In this document: positions 8,397 to 17,265 of the stretch, piece by piece | Numbering within the stretch: the first letter of the stretch is position 1 | How the letters are laid out: each line of letters begins with the position of its first letter | Notes under the pieces: model-generated | What the model was told of the DNA's origin: nothing | The model's database searches: none | The model's input: the letters and a program-made list of their open reading frames with translations, nothing else | Program-made: the position numbers and the translations under genes | Origin: Castellaniella ginsengisoli | GTDB taxonomy: Bacteria; Pseudomonadota; Gammaproteobacteria; Burkholderiales; Burkholderiaceae_B | Direction: 5' to 3' (one strand) | Length of the DNA stretch: 64,000 nt | Assembly (NCBI RefSeq): GCF_039523235.1 | Contig: NZ_BAAAEX010000003.1

Positions 8397-9604
8397 CGAA
8401 TTTCCTCCAGGCGGCGGGGCCGGTAGGTTTCCCAGGTATTGCAGCCCGGGCATTGCCAGTAATAGCGCCGCGCCTCGAAGCCGCACTGCTCGCAGGCGTA
8501 GCGGTCCAGGCGCTGTGTATGTTTGTGGATCATGCTGCGCAGCAGGCCCAGGTCGGCCCCCGGCACGAGGGGCTCGTCCGGAAGGGTCTCGGCGCCCTGG
8601 GCCAGTTCGACTTCCAGCAGGCGGTCCAGCCCCAGCAGCGAAGGATGGGCGCGCAGGGCCTTGCGGGCGAAGGCCCAGGCCGGCAGGGCGCCTTCCGAGG
8701 CGCGCAACGCGCGGAAGATGACGTTGAAGAGGTCCAGCGTCGGCAGCCGGTCATATTGTTCGCGCAGCAACGACAGGCCTTCGGCGGCGCGCCCCAGGGC
8801 GGCATGGCAATCGAGCAGCGGCTGGGCGACCAGGCCGGAAAACTCCGGGGCCGTCGTGAGGACGTCCTGGAGGTGTGCGCGTTGGGATTCCAGGTCGCCG
8901 CGCAAGGCGGCCCAGCGGGCGCGCAGCATGCGCACGCGGGTTTCGGAGGCCGGTGTGGCACCGTTGCGGCGCGCGGCGTTTTCAGCGGCATCCAGCGCCT
9001 GGGCCGCAGCATCGAAATCGGGGCTCTTGGACTCCATCAGCGCCTGGGCCTGCTCGCAATGGTAGTGCGCCAACTGCGGCACGGACTCTTCGGTACGGTT
9101 GCGCAACTGCTGGACGGCTTCGATCGCCTTGCCCCAATCGTGCTCGGCCTCATGGATGCGGACCAGCGCGCGCAACGCCTCCAGATCGTGGCGGGTCTGC
9201 AGCACCGCCCGAAAGCCCTGTTCGGCACGGTCGAGCATGCCGGCCTTGAAAAAATCCTGGGCCAGGGCCAACTGGGCGTTTTCGCGGTCCGGCACAGGCA
9301 GGTCTTCGCGCGAGAGCAGGCTCTGGTGCACGCGGATGGCGCGCTCGATTTCTCCGCGGCGGCGAAACAGGCTGCCCAAGGCGAAATGCAGTTCGGTGGT
9401 TTCCGGATCGAGCTTGGCGACTTCGACGAAGGCGTCGATGGCGCGGTCGGGCTGCTCGTTGAGCAAGAAGTTCAGGCCCTTGAAATAGGAATCGGGCAAC
9501 GCCCGGGTCTCCGACAGCATCTGCCGGAAGTCGAACCGCGCCGCCAGCCAGCCCAGGCCGAACAGCACCGGCACGATGATCAGCCACCAGGTCTCGAAAT
9601 CCAC
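8393..9604 (-). CDS. lapB: lipopolysaccharide assembly protein LapB (YciM)
   Basis: 403 aa starting at a GTG (9604). In enterobacteria LapB controls FtsH-dependent turnover of LpxC, balancing LPS against phospholipid. One N-terminal membrane anchor (WWLIIVPVLFGLGWLAARFD) is followed by TPR-like helical repeats, for example AIDAFVEVAKLDPETTELHF. A C-terminal rubredoxin-like zinc knuckle has the pairs CEQCGF and CPGCNTW. All are the layout of LapB. It sits between lapA and rfaE1, all functionally tied to LPS. The GTG is 15 bases from the lapA stop. Confidence 0.95.
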   Translation of the reverse strand: MDFETWWLIIVPVLFGLGWLAARFDFRQMLSETRALPDSYFKGLNFLLNEQPDRAIDAFVEVAKLDPETTELHFALGSLFRRRGEIERAIRVHQSLLSREDLPVPDRENAQLALAQDFFKAGMLDRAEQGFRAVLQTRHDLEALRALVRIHEAEHDWGKAIEAVQQLRNRTEESVPQLAHYHCEQAQALMESKSPDFDAAAQALDAAENAARRNGATPASETRVRMLRARWAALRGDLESQRAHLQDVLTTAPEFSGLVAQPLLDCHAALGRAAEGLSLLREQYDRLPTLDLFNVIFRALRASEGALPAWAFARKALRAHPSLLGLDRLLEVELAQGAETLPDEPLVPGADLGLLRSMIHKHTQRLDRYACEQCGFEARRYYWQCPGCNTWETYRPRRLEEIR

Positions 9605-9619
9605 GGCCGGCCCCGGAAT

Positions 9620-9943
9620 TTACAGGGGCGCCAGCGGCGCGATGGTGTCCGGGATCACCGGCGCGGAGGCCGCCTGGGGGTGTTCCAGGGCATCCTGGGC
9701 ACGGGCGAGCTCGCGGCGCAGACGGTTGATCTCGCGGCGGCGGCGCAACATGGAGGTGGCCGCAATGAGCAGACCGAAGACCACGCCCAGCACAAAGGCG
9801 GCAAGCATCACGACGATCAGCGGCACCTGACTGAAAACATGGTCGGCAAACAGGCCGACATCCACCGGCGCCGTGTTTTTCAGGGCGAAAAGCAGCACGA
9901 TGACAAAGATCACCAGCCGCAGAATCCAGACCAGGTAGCGCAT
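9620..9943 (-). CDS. lapA: lipopolysaccharide assembly protein LapA domain protein
   Basis: 107 aa. Two hydrophobic segments (about residues 4-22 and 42-64) flank a short periplasmic turn containing ALKNTAPVDVGLF. A basic, coiled C-terminal tail follows, RRRREINRLRRELARAQ. This matches the LapA/DUF1049 family, the usual partner of LapB. It is the first gene of lapA-lapB-rfaE1-hldD. Its promoter must lie in the roughly 150-base gap before the divergent metallo-hydrolase gene. Confidence 0.92.
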   Translation of the reverse strand: MRYLVWILRLVIFVIVLLFALKNTAPVDVGLFADHVFSQVPLIVVMLAAFVLGVVFGLLIAATSMLRRRREINRLRRELARAQDALEHPQAASAPVIPDTIAPLAPL

Positions 9944-10093
9944 GTTTCAAGCTCCTCGGGGCAATCCTTCATTGTAAACGTAAAGCGCCCCCGCGCCGCC
10001 CATGGCCGGCCAGCCGGAACCCGGGATCAGCAGACGCCGCTTTGGCATACACTGACCCCTCTGCGAAACGCCACGACCTTCCACAGGCACGCC

Positions 10094-10972
10094 ATGTCTT
10101 CCTGCGCCGACATCCAGGCCTTCTTCGACGAGGCCACCCACACGGTCAGCTACCTCGTCTCCGATCCCCAGACCCGCCAGGCGGCCATCATCGATCCCGT
10201 CCTGGATTACGACCATGCCGGCGGCAAGGCGTCCACGATCTCGGCGGACCGCATCCTGGCCGCCGCCCGGGCGCGCGATCTGCGGATCGCATGGATTCTG
10301 GAGACACATGCGCATGCGGACCACTTGAGCGCGGCCCCCTATCTCAAAGAGCAGACAGGCGCGCCCGTGGCCATCGGCGAGCACATCCGCGACGTGCAGA
10401 AGATCTTTCGCGTCCGCTTCAATCTGGATGACGTCTCAGGGGACGGCAGCGAGTTCGACCGGCTGTTTCACGATGGCGACACCTTCGAACTCGGCGCACT
10501 GCTCATCGAGGTGCTGCACACGCCCGGCCACACGCCGGCGTGCGTGTCCTACCGCATCGGCAATGCCGTGTTCGTCGGAGACACCCTGTTCATGCCGGAC
10601 TACGGGACTGCGCGCACCGACTTCCCGGGCGGGGACGCCCGGACGCTCTACCGGTCGATCCGGCGCCTGCTCGCGCTGCCGCCGCACACGCGCCTGTTCA
10701 TGTGCCACGACTACAGGACGCCCGGGCGCAGCGCATACGAATGGGAATCATCCGTCGCCCGCCAGCGCAGGGACAATGTGCATGTGCGCGACGGCGTGAG
10801 CGCCGAGGCATTTGTCCAGATGCGCCGGCAGCGGGATGCTTCACTGCCGGCGCCCACGCTGCTGCTGCCCGCCATTCAGGTCAACATCCGCGCCGGCCGC
10901 CTGCCCGAAGCCGAATCCAACGGCGTGCGCTACCTGAAGATTCCCATCAGCCTCGCCACCCGCCAAGCCTGA
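10094..10972 (+). CDS. metallo-beta-lactamase-fold hydrolase, Blh/ETHE1 (persulfide dioxygenase-like) group
   Basis: 292 aa from ATG 10094 (MSSCADIQAFFDEATHTVSY). The metal motif THAHADHLSAAPYL, HTPGHTPACVSY, the FVGDTLFMPDYGTARTDFPG segment and the last histidine in CHDY match the ETHE1/Blh branch. That branch oxidises glutathione persulfide or otherwise handles sulfide. No rhodanese domain is fused and no BigR-type repressor lies next to it, so the sulfur role is inferred from the subgroup only. It is the only rightward gene between ihfB and lapA. Confidence 0.88.
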   Translation: MSSCADIQAFFDEATHTVSYLVSDPQTRQAAIIDPVLDYDHAGGKASTISADRILAAARARDLRIAWILETHAHADHLSAAPYLKEQTGAPVAIGEHIRDVQKIFRVRFNLDDVSGDGSEFDRLFHDGDTFELGALLIEVLHTPGHTPACVSYRIGNAVFVGDTLFMPDYGTARTDFPGGDARTLYRSIRRLLALPPHTRLFMCHDYRTPGRSAYEWESSVARQRRDNVHVRDGVSAEAFVQMRRQRDASLPAPTLLLPAIQVNIRAGRLPEAESNGVRYLKIPISLATRQA

Positions 10973-11012
10973 AACGGCGCGCCGACGCAAGACGCAAGGG
11001 GTGGCCCGGCGG

Positions 11013-11051
11013 CAAAAAAAATGCGGAGCCTCTTGCGAGGCCCCGCATTTT
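11013..11051. terminator. bidirectional intrinsic terminator
   Basis: AAAATGCGG-A-GCCTC, loop TTGC, GAGGC-C-CCGCATTTT: a near-perfect 14-bp stem. It has an A-run on the left and a short T-run on the right, so it works on both strands. It lies between the convergent metallo-hydrolase and ihfB genes. Confidence 0.85.
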
Positions 11052-11071
11052 CCTGCCTGCGATGGCGCGAC

Positions 11072-11428
11072 TCAGTCCATCATCCTGGCGTGATACAGAT
11101 CGGCCACGGTGGCGGGCTCTTCGGCGTCGCCACCATCGGGCCCCTGATCCACGCGCTCGCGCAATTCCTTGCCCGGCTTGAAGTGCGGCACCAGCTTGGC
11201 GGGCACATGCACTTTTTCACCGGATTTCGGATTGCGCCCCACACGCGGCTGGCGCCGCGAGAGGGAAAAGCTGCCGAAGCCGCGAATCTCGATGCGCTGA
11301 CCCTGGGCCAACGCATCGGCCATCGCGTCCAGGACTGTCTTGACTGCAAAGTCCATGTCGCGGGCCGCCAACTGAGGATAGCGGCCCGCCAGCACGGCGA
11401 TGAGTTCGGACTTGGTCAGGCCGGGCAT
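11072..11428 (-). CDS. ihfB: integration host factor beta subunit
   Basis: 118 aa from ATG 11428 (MPGLTKSELIAVLAGRYP). Nucleoid-associated protein that bends DNA as a heterodimer with IhfA. DNA-binding arm: RIEIRGFGSFSLSRRQPRVG and RNPKSGEKVHVPAKLVPHFK, including the conserved proline. It carries about 20 extra C-terminal residues rich in Asp/Glu beyond the approximately 94 aa of E. coli IhfB. The rpsA stop and ihfB start overlap by one base (TGATG); rpsA-ihfB is a classic pair. Confidence 0.96.
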   Translation of the reverse strand: MPGLTKSELIAVLAGRYPQLAARDMDFAVKTVLDAMADALAQGQRIEIRGFGSFSLSRRQPRVGRNPKSGEKVHVPAKLVPHFKPGKELRERVDQGPDGGDAEEPATVADLYHARMMD

Positions 11429-13140
11429 CACTCGTCGCGCTGCTGGTCGAGCTTGGCCTTCAGCAAGGCGCCCAGATTGGTGGTGCCCGAGGAGGCGCTG
11501 GCTTCGGTCATGCGCTGGATGGTTTCAGCCGTCTCGGCGTTGTCGCGGGCCTTGATCGACAACTGGATCGAACGCGCCTTGCGGTCGATGTTGATGATCA
11601 TGGTTTCGACCTGGTCGCCCGCGTGCAGAACCGTGGTGGCGTCCTCGACGCGACCGGCGGAGATTTCCGAGGCGCGCAGGTAGCCTTCGACGTCCACGGA
11701 CAGCGTCACGACGGCGCCCTTGGGCTCGACGGACTTGACGGTACCCGTCATCACGGCGCCCTTGTCGTAGGTAGCCACGAAGTTGTTGAACGGATCGCCT
11801 TCGAGCTGCTTGACGCCCAGGGAGATGCGTTCCTTGTCGGTGTCGATGCCCAGCACCACGGCGTCGATCTCGTCGCCCTTCTTGAAGTTGCGCACGGCTT
11901 CTTCGCCGGTTTCGGACCAGGAGATGTCGGACAGGTGCACCAGGCCGTCGATGCCGCCGGGCAGGCCGACGAACACGCCGAAGTCGGTGATCGACTTGAT
12001 GGCGCCGTGAACCTTGTCGCCGCGCTTGAAGTTGGCGGCAAAGTCTTCCCAGGGATTCGGGCGGCATTGCTTCATGCCCAACGAGATGCGGCGGCGGTCT
12101 TCGTCGATTTCCAGGACCATGACTTCGACTTCCTCGCCCAGGGTCACGACCTTGCGCGGATCGACGTTCTTGTTGGTCCAGTCCATTTCGGACACGTGCA
12201 CCAGGCCTTCGATGCCGGCCTCGACCTCAACGAACGCACCGTAGTCGGTCAGGTTGGTGACCTTGCCGAACAGGCGGGTGCCTTGCGGGTAGCGGCGGCC
12301 CAGGCCGATCCAGGGGTCTTCGCCCAGTTGCTTGACGCCCAGCGACACGCGGGACTTTTCCTGGTCGAACTTGAGGACCTTGGCTTCGATCTCCTGACCC
12401 ACCTGCAGCACTTCGGAGGGGTGGCGGACACGGCGCCAGGCCATGTCGGTGATGTGCAGCAGGCCGTCGATGCCGCCCAGATCCACGAACGCGCCGTAGT
12501 CGGTGATGTTCTTGACGATCCCCTTGACGATGGCGCCCTCGTGCAACGTTTCGAGCAGCTTTTCGCGCTCTTCGCCCATGCTGGCTTCGAGCACGGCGCG
12601 GCGCGACAACACGACGTTGTTGCGCTTGCGGTCGAGCTTGATGACCTTGAATTCGAGGGTCTTGCCTTCGTAGGGGGTGGTGTCCTTGACGGGACGCAGG
12701 TCGACCAGGGAACCCGGCAGGAAGGCGCGGATGCCGTTGGTCATGACCGTCAGGCCGCCCTTGACCTTGCCGGTGATGGTGCCGTTGACCAGTTCGCCGG
12801 ATTCCAGGGCTTGCTCGAGCTGCAGCCAGGCCGACAGGCGCTTGGCGCGATCGCGCGACAGGATCGTATCGCCGTAGCCGTTTTCCAGGGAATCGATGGC
12901 GACGGAGACGAAGTCGCCGTCTTGAACTTCCAGGTCGCCCTGGTCATTCAGGAATTCTTCGAGGGGAATATAGGCTTCGGATTTGAGGCCGGCATTGACC
13001 ACGACGAAATTGTGATCGACGCGCACGACTTCGGCGGAGATGACCTCGCCGGAGCGCATGTTTTGATCTTTGATGCTGGCGGCAAACAGATCGGCGAAGC
13101 TCTCGCCGCCCAGGGCGGCTTCAGTGGTAAGGGTGGACAT
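11428..13140 (-). CDS. rpsA: 30S ribosomal protein S1
   Basis: 570 aa from ATG 13140 (MSTLTTEAALGGESFADLF); an in-frame ATG at 13155 would add five residues. Neither start has a strong Shine-Dalgarno, as is common for the autoregulated rpsA. It binds mRNA leaders on the ribosome. Six S1/OB repeats are visible through the recurring GAFVDLGGIDGLLHITDMAW, GAFVEVEAGIEGLVHVSEMD and GVFVGLPGGIDGLVHLSDIS blocks. It ends in a charged tail and overlaps ihfB by one base. Confidence 0.97.
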   Translation of the reverse strand: MSTLTTEAALGGESFADLFAASIKDQNMRSGEVISAEVVRVDHNFVVVNAGLKSEAYIPLEEFLNDQGDLEVQDGDFVSVAIDSLENGYGDTILSRDRAKRLSAWLQLEQALESGELVNGTITGKVKGGLTVMTNGIRAFLPGSLVDLRPVKDTTPYEGKTLEFKVIKLDRKRNNVVLSRRAVLEASMGEEREKLLETLHEGAIVKGIVKNITDYGAFVDLGGIDGLLHITDMAWRRVRHPSEVLQVGQEIEAKVLKFDQEKSRVSLGVKQLGEDPWIGLGRRYPQGTRLFGKVTNLTDYGAFVEVEAGIEGLVHVSEMDWTNKNVDPRKVVTLGEEVEVMVLEIDEDRRRISLGMKQCRPNPWEDFAANFKRGDKVHGAIKSITDFGVFVGLPGGIDGLVHLSDISWSETGEEAVRNFKKGDEIDAVVLGIDTDKERISLGVKQLEGDPFNNFVATYDKGAVMTGTVKSVEPKGAVVTLSVDVEGYLRASEISAGRVEDATTVLHAGDQVETMIINIDRKARSIQLSIKARDNAETAETIQRMTEASASSGTTNLGALLKAKLDQQRDE

Positions 13141-13247
13141 GAACGATTGATCCATACGCCCCGAAGGGCAGTCATGACACGCCAGGCACATGCCCGGCGG
13201 AGTGAAAAACAATCCCGCCCGAAGAAAACGCCGTAGACGGCGGCCCC

Positions 13248-15260
13248 TCAGGCAGGCCCGCGTGCGGACCAGAGATCCAGCACTTGACGCACCACGTCAT
13301 CGATCCCTTGATGGGACGAATCCACGGTCACCGCATCCGCCGCCGCGACGAGCGGCGCATGCGCCCGACCCCGGTCGCGCGCATCGCGCGCCCGAAGGTC
13401 TTGCAAAAGGTCGTCTAGATTAGCAGAAAAACCCTTGTCCTTCAACTGCTTATAGCGCCGTTGCGCCCGCACTTCGACGTCCGCGTCGAGGAAGATCTTC
13501 AAAGGGGCATCGGGAAAGACCACGGTGCCCATGTCGCGCCCGTCGCCCACCAGGCCCGGCGCCTGCCGGAAGGCCCTCTGGCACGCCAGCAGCGCCTCGC
13601 GCACGGCGGGCCAGGCAGCCACGCGCGACGCCAGATTACCGACTTCTTCCTGGCGGATCAGCGCGCTGACGTCCTCGCCGCCCATCAGGATGGCATCCGG
13701 CTCGAAACGGATGTCCAGGCTTCGCGCCAGCCGGGCGGCCTGCGCTTCGTCGGCGCCGTCCCCGCCTTCGCGCAACACGGCCAGGGCGGTCAGGCGATAG
13801 AGCGCGCCGCTATCCAGCACATGCCAGCCCAGGGCCTGGGCCACCTTCTGGGCGATCGTTCCCTTGCCCGAGGCCGTCGGGCCATCGATGGTGATGACCG
13901 GCGCGGGCGCCGCGCCGCCGCGCTCCACGCCCAGCAAACGGTGGAAGTCCTTGAAGTAGCCCGGGTAAGTCTTGCTGACGCAGCCCGGATCCAGGATGGT
14001 GACCGGCACGGGGCCGAACGCCGCCAGCGAAAAACACATCGCCATGCGGTGGTCGTCGTAGGTGCGGATCTCGGCGGCGCGCCAATCGCCGGCCGGCAAG
14101 GGATGGACGGTCAGGCTGTCCGCATCGGATTCCACGCGCGCGCCCAGACGGGCCAGTTCGGCATGCATGGCGGCGATGCGGTCGGTTTCCTTGACCCGCC
14201 AACTGGCGATGTTGCGCAGCCTGCACGGGCCATCGGCATACAAGGCCAGCACGGCGGCGGTCATGGCGGCATCGGGAATCAGGTTGAAATCCCGGTCGAA
14301 CGCCCGGAGCCGCCCGCCATCGGCCACGGCGCGGCCGCTCACCACCAGCGCATCGGCCTCGCGCTCGACCCGGGCGCCCATGGCCTCGACCACCTCGGCA
14401 AACGCCACATCGCCCTGGATGCTGTCTCCGCCTACGCCTTCGATGCGGACCGGACCGCCCGCGATGGCCCCCAGCCCCAGAAAGTACGACGCGGACGAAG
14501 CATCGCCCTCGATGCGGTAGCGGCCCGGAGCGCGGTAACGCGCCTCGGCCGGGATGATGAAGCGTTGCCAGCCCTCGCGCCGCACGCAGACGCCGAAGCG
14601 TTCCACCAGGTTCAAAGTGATCAGGATGTACGGCTTGGAGATCAGCGGCCCGTCCAGTTCGATGACGACGTCGCGGCCGGCGCGGCGGGCCGCGATCGGT
14701 GCGGCCATCAGCAGCGCCGTCAGGAACTGGCTGGACACGGCGCCGCGCACCCTCACGGGCCGGCTCACATCGAGCCGTCCCCGGCCGATGCGCAGCGGCG
14801 GGTAGCCCTCCCGCCCCTCGTAGGCGATCTCGCAACCCAGGCTGCGCAAGGCATCGACCAGATCACCGATGGGCCGCTCGTGCATCCGCGGCACGCCGGA
14901 CAGGCGGTAATCACCGCCCATCATCGCCAGCGCGGCCGTCAACGGCCGGAAGGCCGTGCCCGCGTTGCCCAGGAACAGGTCAGCCCGTTTCTGCGGCCAG
15001 TCGGCGGCCCCCTCCAGGCACACCCGCCCTTCGTCCTGGCGCAGGTCCAGACCAAGCGCCCGCAGGGCGGCCCGCATGACCCGCGTGTCGTCGGAATCGA
15101 GCAGGCCCTCCAGCCCGGTCGTGCCTTCGGCCAATGCCGCCAGCAGCAGCGCGCGGTTGGAGATGCTTTTGGAACCCGGCAGCGTCACCGCGCCGCGCGC
15201 ATGCGCAGCCGGTGCAAGGCGCAGGAAAGGTTCGCGCGCATCGGCGCCGGTCGTGGTCAT
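13248..15260 (-). CDS. aroA: fused 3-phosphoshikimate 1-carboxyvinyltransferase / cytidylate kinase
   Basis: 670 aa from ATG 15260, one uninterrupted frame. Residues about 1-445 are EPSP synthase of the shikimate pathway: LPGSKSISNRALLLAALAEG, LGNAGTAFRPLTAALA, and DRDFNLIPDAAMTAAVLALY near the C-terminal third. Residues about 455-670 are cytidylate kinase (CMP to CDP): P-loop TIDGPTASGKGTIAQKVAQA, LDSGALYRLTALAV and the GRDMGTVVFPDA segment. Only some ten residues separate the two. The ATG overlaps the tyrA TAA by one base. In most bacteria aroA and cmk are adjacent separate genes ahead of rpsA, so the fusion keeps the order. Confidence 0.95.
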   Translation of the reverse strand: MTTTGADAREPFLRLAPAAHARGAVTLPGSKSISNRALLLAALAEGTTGLEGLLDSDDTRVMRAALRALGLDLRQDEGRVCLEGAADWPQKRADLFLGNAGTAFRPLTAALAMMGGDYRLSGVPRMHERPIGDLVDALRSLGCEIAYEGREGYPPLRIGRGRLDVSRPVRVRGAVSSQFLTALLMAAPIAARRAGRDVVIELDGPLISKPYILITLNLVERFGVCVRREGWQRFIIPAEARYRAPGRYRIEGDASSASYFLGLGAIAGGPVRIEGVGGDSIQGDVAFAEVVEAMGARVEREADALVVSGRAVADGGRLRAFDRDFNLIPDAAMTAAVLALYADGPCRLRNIASWRVKETDRIAAMHAELARLGARVESDADSLTVHPLPAGDWRAAEIRTYDDHRMAMCFSLAAFGPVPVTILDPGCVSKTYPGYFKDFHRLLGVERGGAAPAPVITIDGPTASGKGTIAQKVAQALGWHVLDSGALYRLTALAVLREGGDGADEAQAARLARSLDIRFEPDAILMGGEDVSALIRQEEVGNLASRVAAWPAVREALLACQRAFRQAPGLVGDGRDMGTVVFPDAPLKIFLDADVEVRAQRRYKQLKDKGFSANLDDLLQDLRARDARDRGRAHAPLVAAADAVTVDSSHQGIDDVVRQVLDLWSARGPA

Positions 15261-16141
15261 TACATCTGGCTCCTGCCGCCCCAGAACCGGCGGGCGAGTG
15301 CCGCCTGTTCGAGCAAGGCTTCAAGCGCGGCGGGGTCGGGGTCGCCTTCGAGGGTCGCCCGCAATGCCTGCAGCGCCTGGTCGAACCCGTCCAGTTCGCG
15401 CAGCACCGCCGCCCGGTTGGAAAGAAAAATATCGCGCCAGACCTCGGCGGAGCCCGCCGCGATCCGGGTGAAATCCCGGAAGCCCGTGCCGGCCAGATTC
15501 AGTCGCGTGTCGGCATCCTCGGCATGGATGATCTGCGCCATGTAGGCGGCTGCCAGGAAATGCGGCACGTGACTGACCGCCGCCAGCGCCCGGTCATGCG
15601 CCTCGGGCGTCATCAATGCGATCCGCGCGCCGCAGGCTTCCCAGACCCGGATCAAACGGTGCTGGAGCAGACCGGGCGTATCCTCGAAAGGGGTCAGCAC
15701 GACCTTGCGGCCGTGATACAGCATGGGATCGGCCGCTTCGGGGCCGGCCATCTCGGAACCCGCGATGGGATGGCCGGGGATGAATTGCGTGTGGCGGTCG
15801 CCCAGGATTTCCCGGGCCAGGCGCGCCACGTCGGACTTGGTGCTGCCGGCATCGGTGATGAGCGTATCGGGCCGCAGCATCGGCGCCAGTTCCTGCAGGA
15901 TCGGCGCCAGGGCGCCCACCGGGGTGGCAAGGAAGATCAGGTCGGCCTGTGCGGCCGCCTGGGAGAGGTCGGCGATCTCGTCGATCAGGCCCAGGTCGCG
16001 CGCGCGCTGCAGCGAGGCCGGATTGCGCCCGACGCCCAGCACCCGGGCCGCCTGCCCCACCCTGCGCAGGGCCGCCGCGAACGAGCCGCCGATCAGCCCC
16101 GTGCCGACGACGGCCAGCACTGGAACCAGTGCGTTGCTCAT
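15260..16141 (-). CDS. tyrA: prephenate/arogenate dehydrogenase
   Basis: 293 aa from ATG 16141 (MSNALVPVLAVVGTGLIGGS). It oxidatively decarboxylates prephenate (or arogenate) toward tyrosine using NAD(P). N-terminal Rossmann motif GTGLIGGSFA. The helical domain carries DAGSTKSDVARLAREILG, PGHPIAGSEMAGPEAADPML and the HDRALAAVSHVPHFLAAAY block. There is no chorismate mutase or ACT domain. The ATG overlaps the hisC TGA (ATGA), and its stop overlaps the aroA start. Confidence 0.95.
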   Translation of the reverse strand: MSNALVPVLAVVGTGLIGGSFAAALRRVGQAARVLGVGRNPASLQRARDLGLIDEIADLSQAAAQADLIFLATPVGALAPILQELAPMLRPDTLITDAGSTKSDVARLAREILGDRHTQFIPGHPIAGSEMAGPEAADPMLYHGRKVVLTPFEDTPGLLQHRLIRVWEACGARIALMTPEAHDRALAAVSHVPHFLAAAYMAQIIHAEDADTRLNLAGTGFRDFTRIAAGSAEVWRDIFLSNRAAVLRELDGFDQALQALRATLEGDPDPAALEALLEQAALARRFWGGRSQM

Positions 16142-17265
16142 GCCTGCAGCACGGCCTTCAGGGCGTCGAGAAGACGGGCGTTTTCCTGGGGCAGGCCGAT
16201 GCTGACCCGCAGATGCCCGGGCAGGCCGTCGCCGGCCACGGGCCGCACGATGACGCCCCGGCGCAGGAGCCCGCCATTGACGCGCGCGGCATCCCCCACC
16301 CGCACCAGAACGAAATTCGTGTGGCTGGGCACGAATTCCAGCCCCAGGGCGGCAAAGCCGTCTTGCAGTTGCGCGCGACCGGCCCGGTTCAAGGCGTAGG
16401 TCCGGGCCAGGAAATCGGTGTCCTCCAGGGCGACGCGCGCGGCGAGCTGGGCCAGCGCGTTGACGTTGAAGGGCTGGCGCACCCGGTTGAGCAGATCGGT
16501 GAGCCCCGGCTGCGCCAGCGCATAGCCCACCCGCAGCCCGGCCAGGCCGTAGGCCTTGGAAAAAGTCCGTGTGACGATCAGATTGGGAAACTCGCGTACC
16601 CACTGCGCGCTGTCCGTCCGTTCGTCGGGATCCAGGTATTCGTCGTAGGCCTCGTCCAGCAGGACGGTCACGTGTTCCCCGTGCCGTTCCCTGACGGCGG
16701 CCAGGAACGCCCGCACATGAGGGCCGGGTACGTGGGTGCCGGTGGGGTTGTTCGGATTGGCAATGAAAACCAGCCGCGTGTCGGGCTCGATCGCCGCCAG
16801 CATGGCGTCCAGGTCGTGGCCGTAGTCTCGCGCCGGCACCATCAGGTGGCGGGCGCCCCGGGCCTGGGTGCTGAGACGGTAGACCACGAACGCATGCTGC
16901 GCGTAGACGGCGGAGGTGCCCTCATCCAGCAGCGCCAGGGAAGCGAGCTCCAGCAGATCGTTGGAGCCATTGCCCAGCGTGATCCAATCGGCCGGCACCT
17001 GGTGGCGCGCCGCGAGGTCGGCCTTCAGGTCGAAACCGCTGGGGTCGGGATAGCGGCCATGCAGGACGCCGACGGCCTCGCGAAGCGCCGCGCGCACGCG
17101 ATCCGAGCAACCCAGCGGGTTTTCGTTGGAGGCGAGCTTGATGATGCCGGCAGGATCCAGCCCGTATTCGCGGGCAAGCTCTTCGATCGGTTTGCCGGCC
17201 TGGTAGGGGGCGATGGCCCGGATGTGGGCGGGCGCCAGGGAATCAGTCATGGAGGCGGACCTCAT
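16138..17265 (-). CDS. hisC: histidinol-phosphate / aromatic aminotransferase
   Basis: 375 aa from ATG 17265, which overlaps the pheA TGA (ATGA). An in-frame ATG at 17250 with GAGG 9 bases upstream is an equally possible start (370 aa). A fold-type I PLP aminotransferase: SNENPLG at the N-terminus, PNNPTGTHVPG, LLDEAYDEY, and the Schiff-base lysine in TFSKAYGLAGLRVGYA. Its position between pheA and tyrA suggests it acts on aromatic 2-oxo acids or prephenate, as well as, or instead of, imidazole-acetol phosphate. This is an inference from context. Confidence 0.93.
   Translation of the reverse strand: MRSASMTDSLAPAHIRAIAPYQAGKPIEELAREYGLDPAGIIKLASNENPLGCSDRVRAALREAVGVLHGRYPDPSGFDLKADLAARHQVPADWITLGNGSNDLLELASLALLDEGTSAVYAQHAFVVYRLSTQARGARHLMVPARDYGHDLDAMLAAIEPDTRLVFIANPNNPTGTHVPGPHVRAFLAAVRERHGEHVTVLLDEAYDEYLDPDERTDSAQWVREFPNLIVTRTFSKAYGLAGLRVGYALAQPGLTDLLNRVRQPFNVNALAQLAARVALEDTDFLARTYALNRAGRAQLQDGFAALGLEFVPSHTNFVLVRVGDAARVNGGLLRRGVIVRPVAGDGLPGHLRVSIGLPQENARLLDALKAVLQA

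Noticed and set aside
8387..10093. Upstream part of the 861-codon frame that ends with the metallo-hydrolase
   Set aside because: Antisense to lapA and lapB. The metallo-hydrolase begins at 10094 with a proper family N-terminus.
11623..13236. 537-codon frame antisense to rpsA
   Set aside because: A shadow of the rpsA repeats with no family features or start signals.
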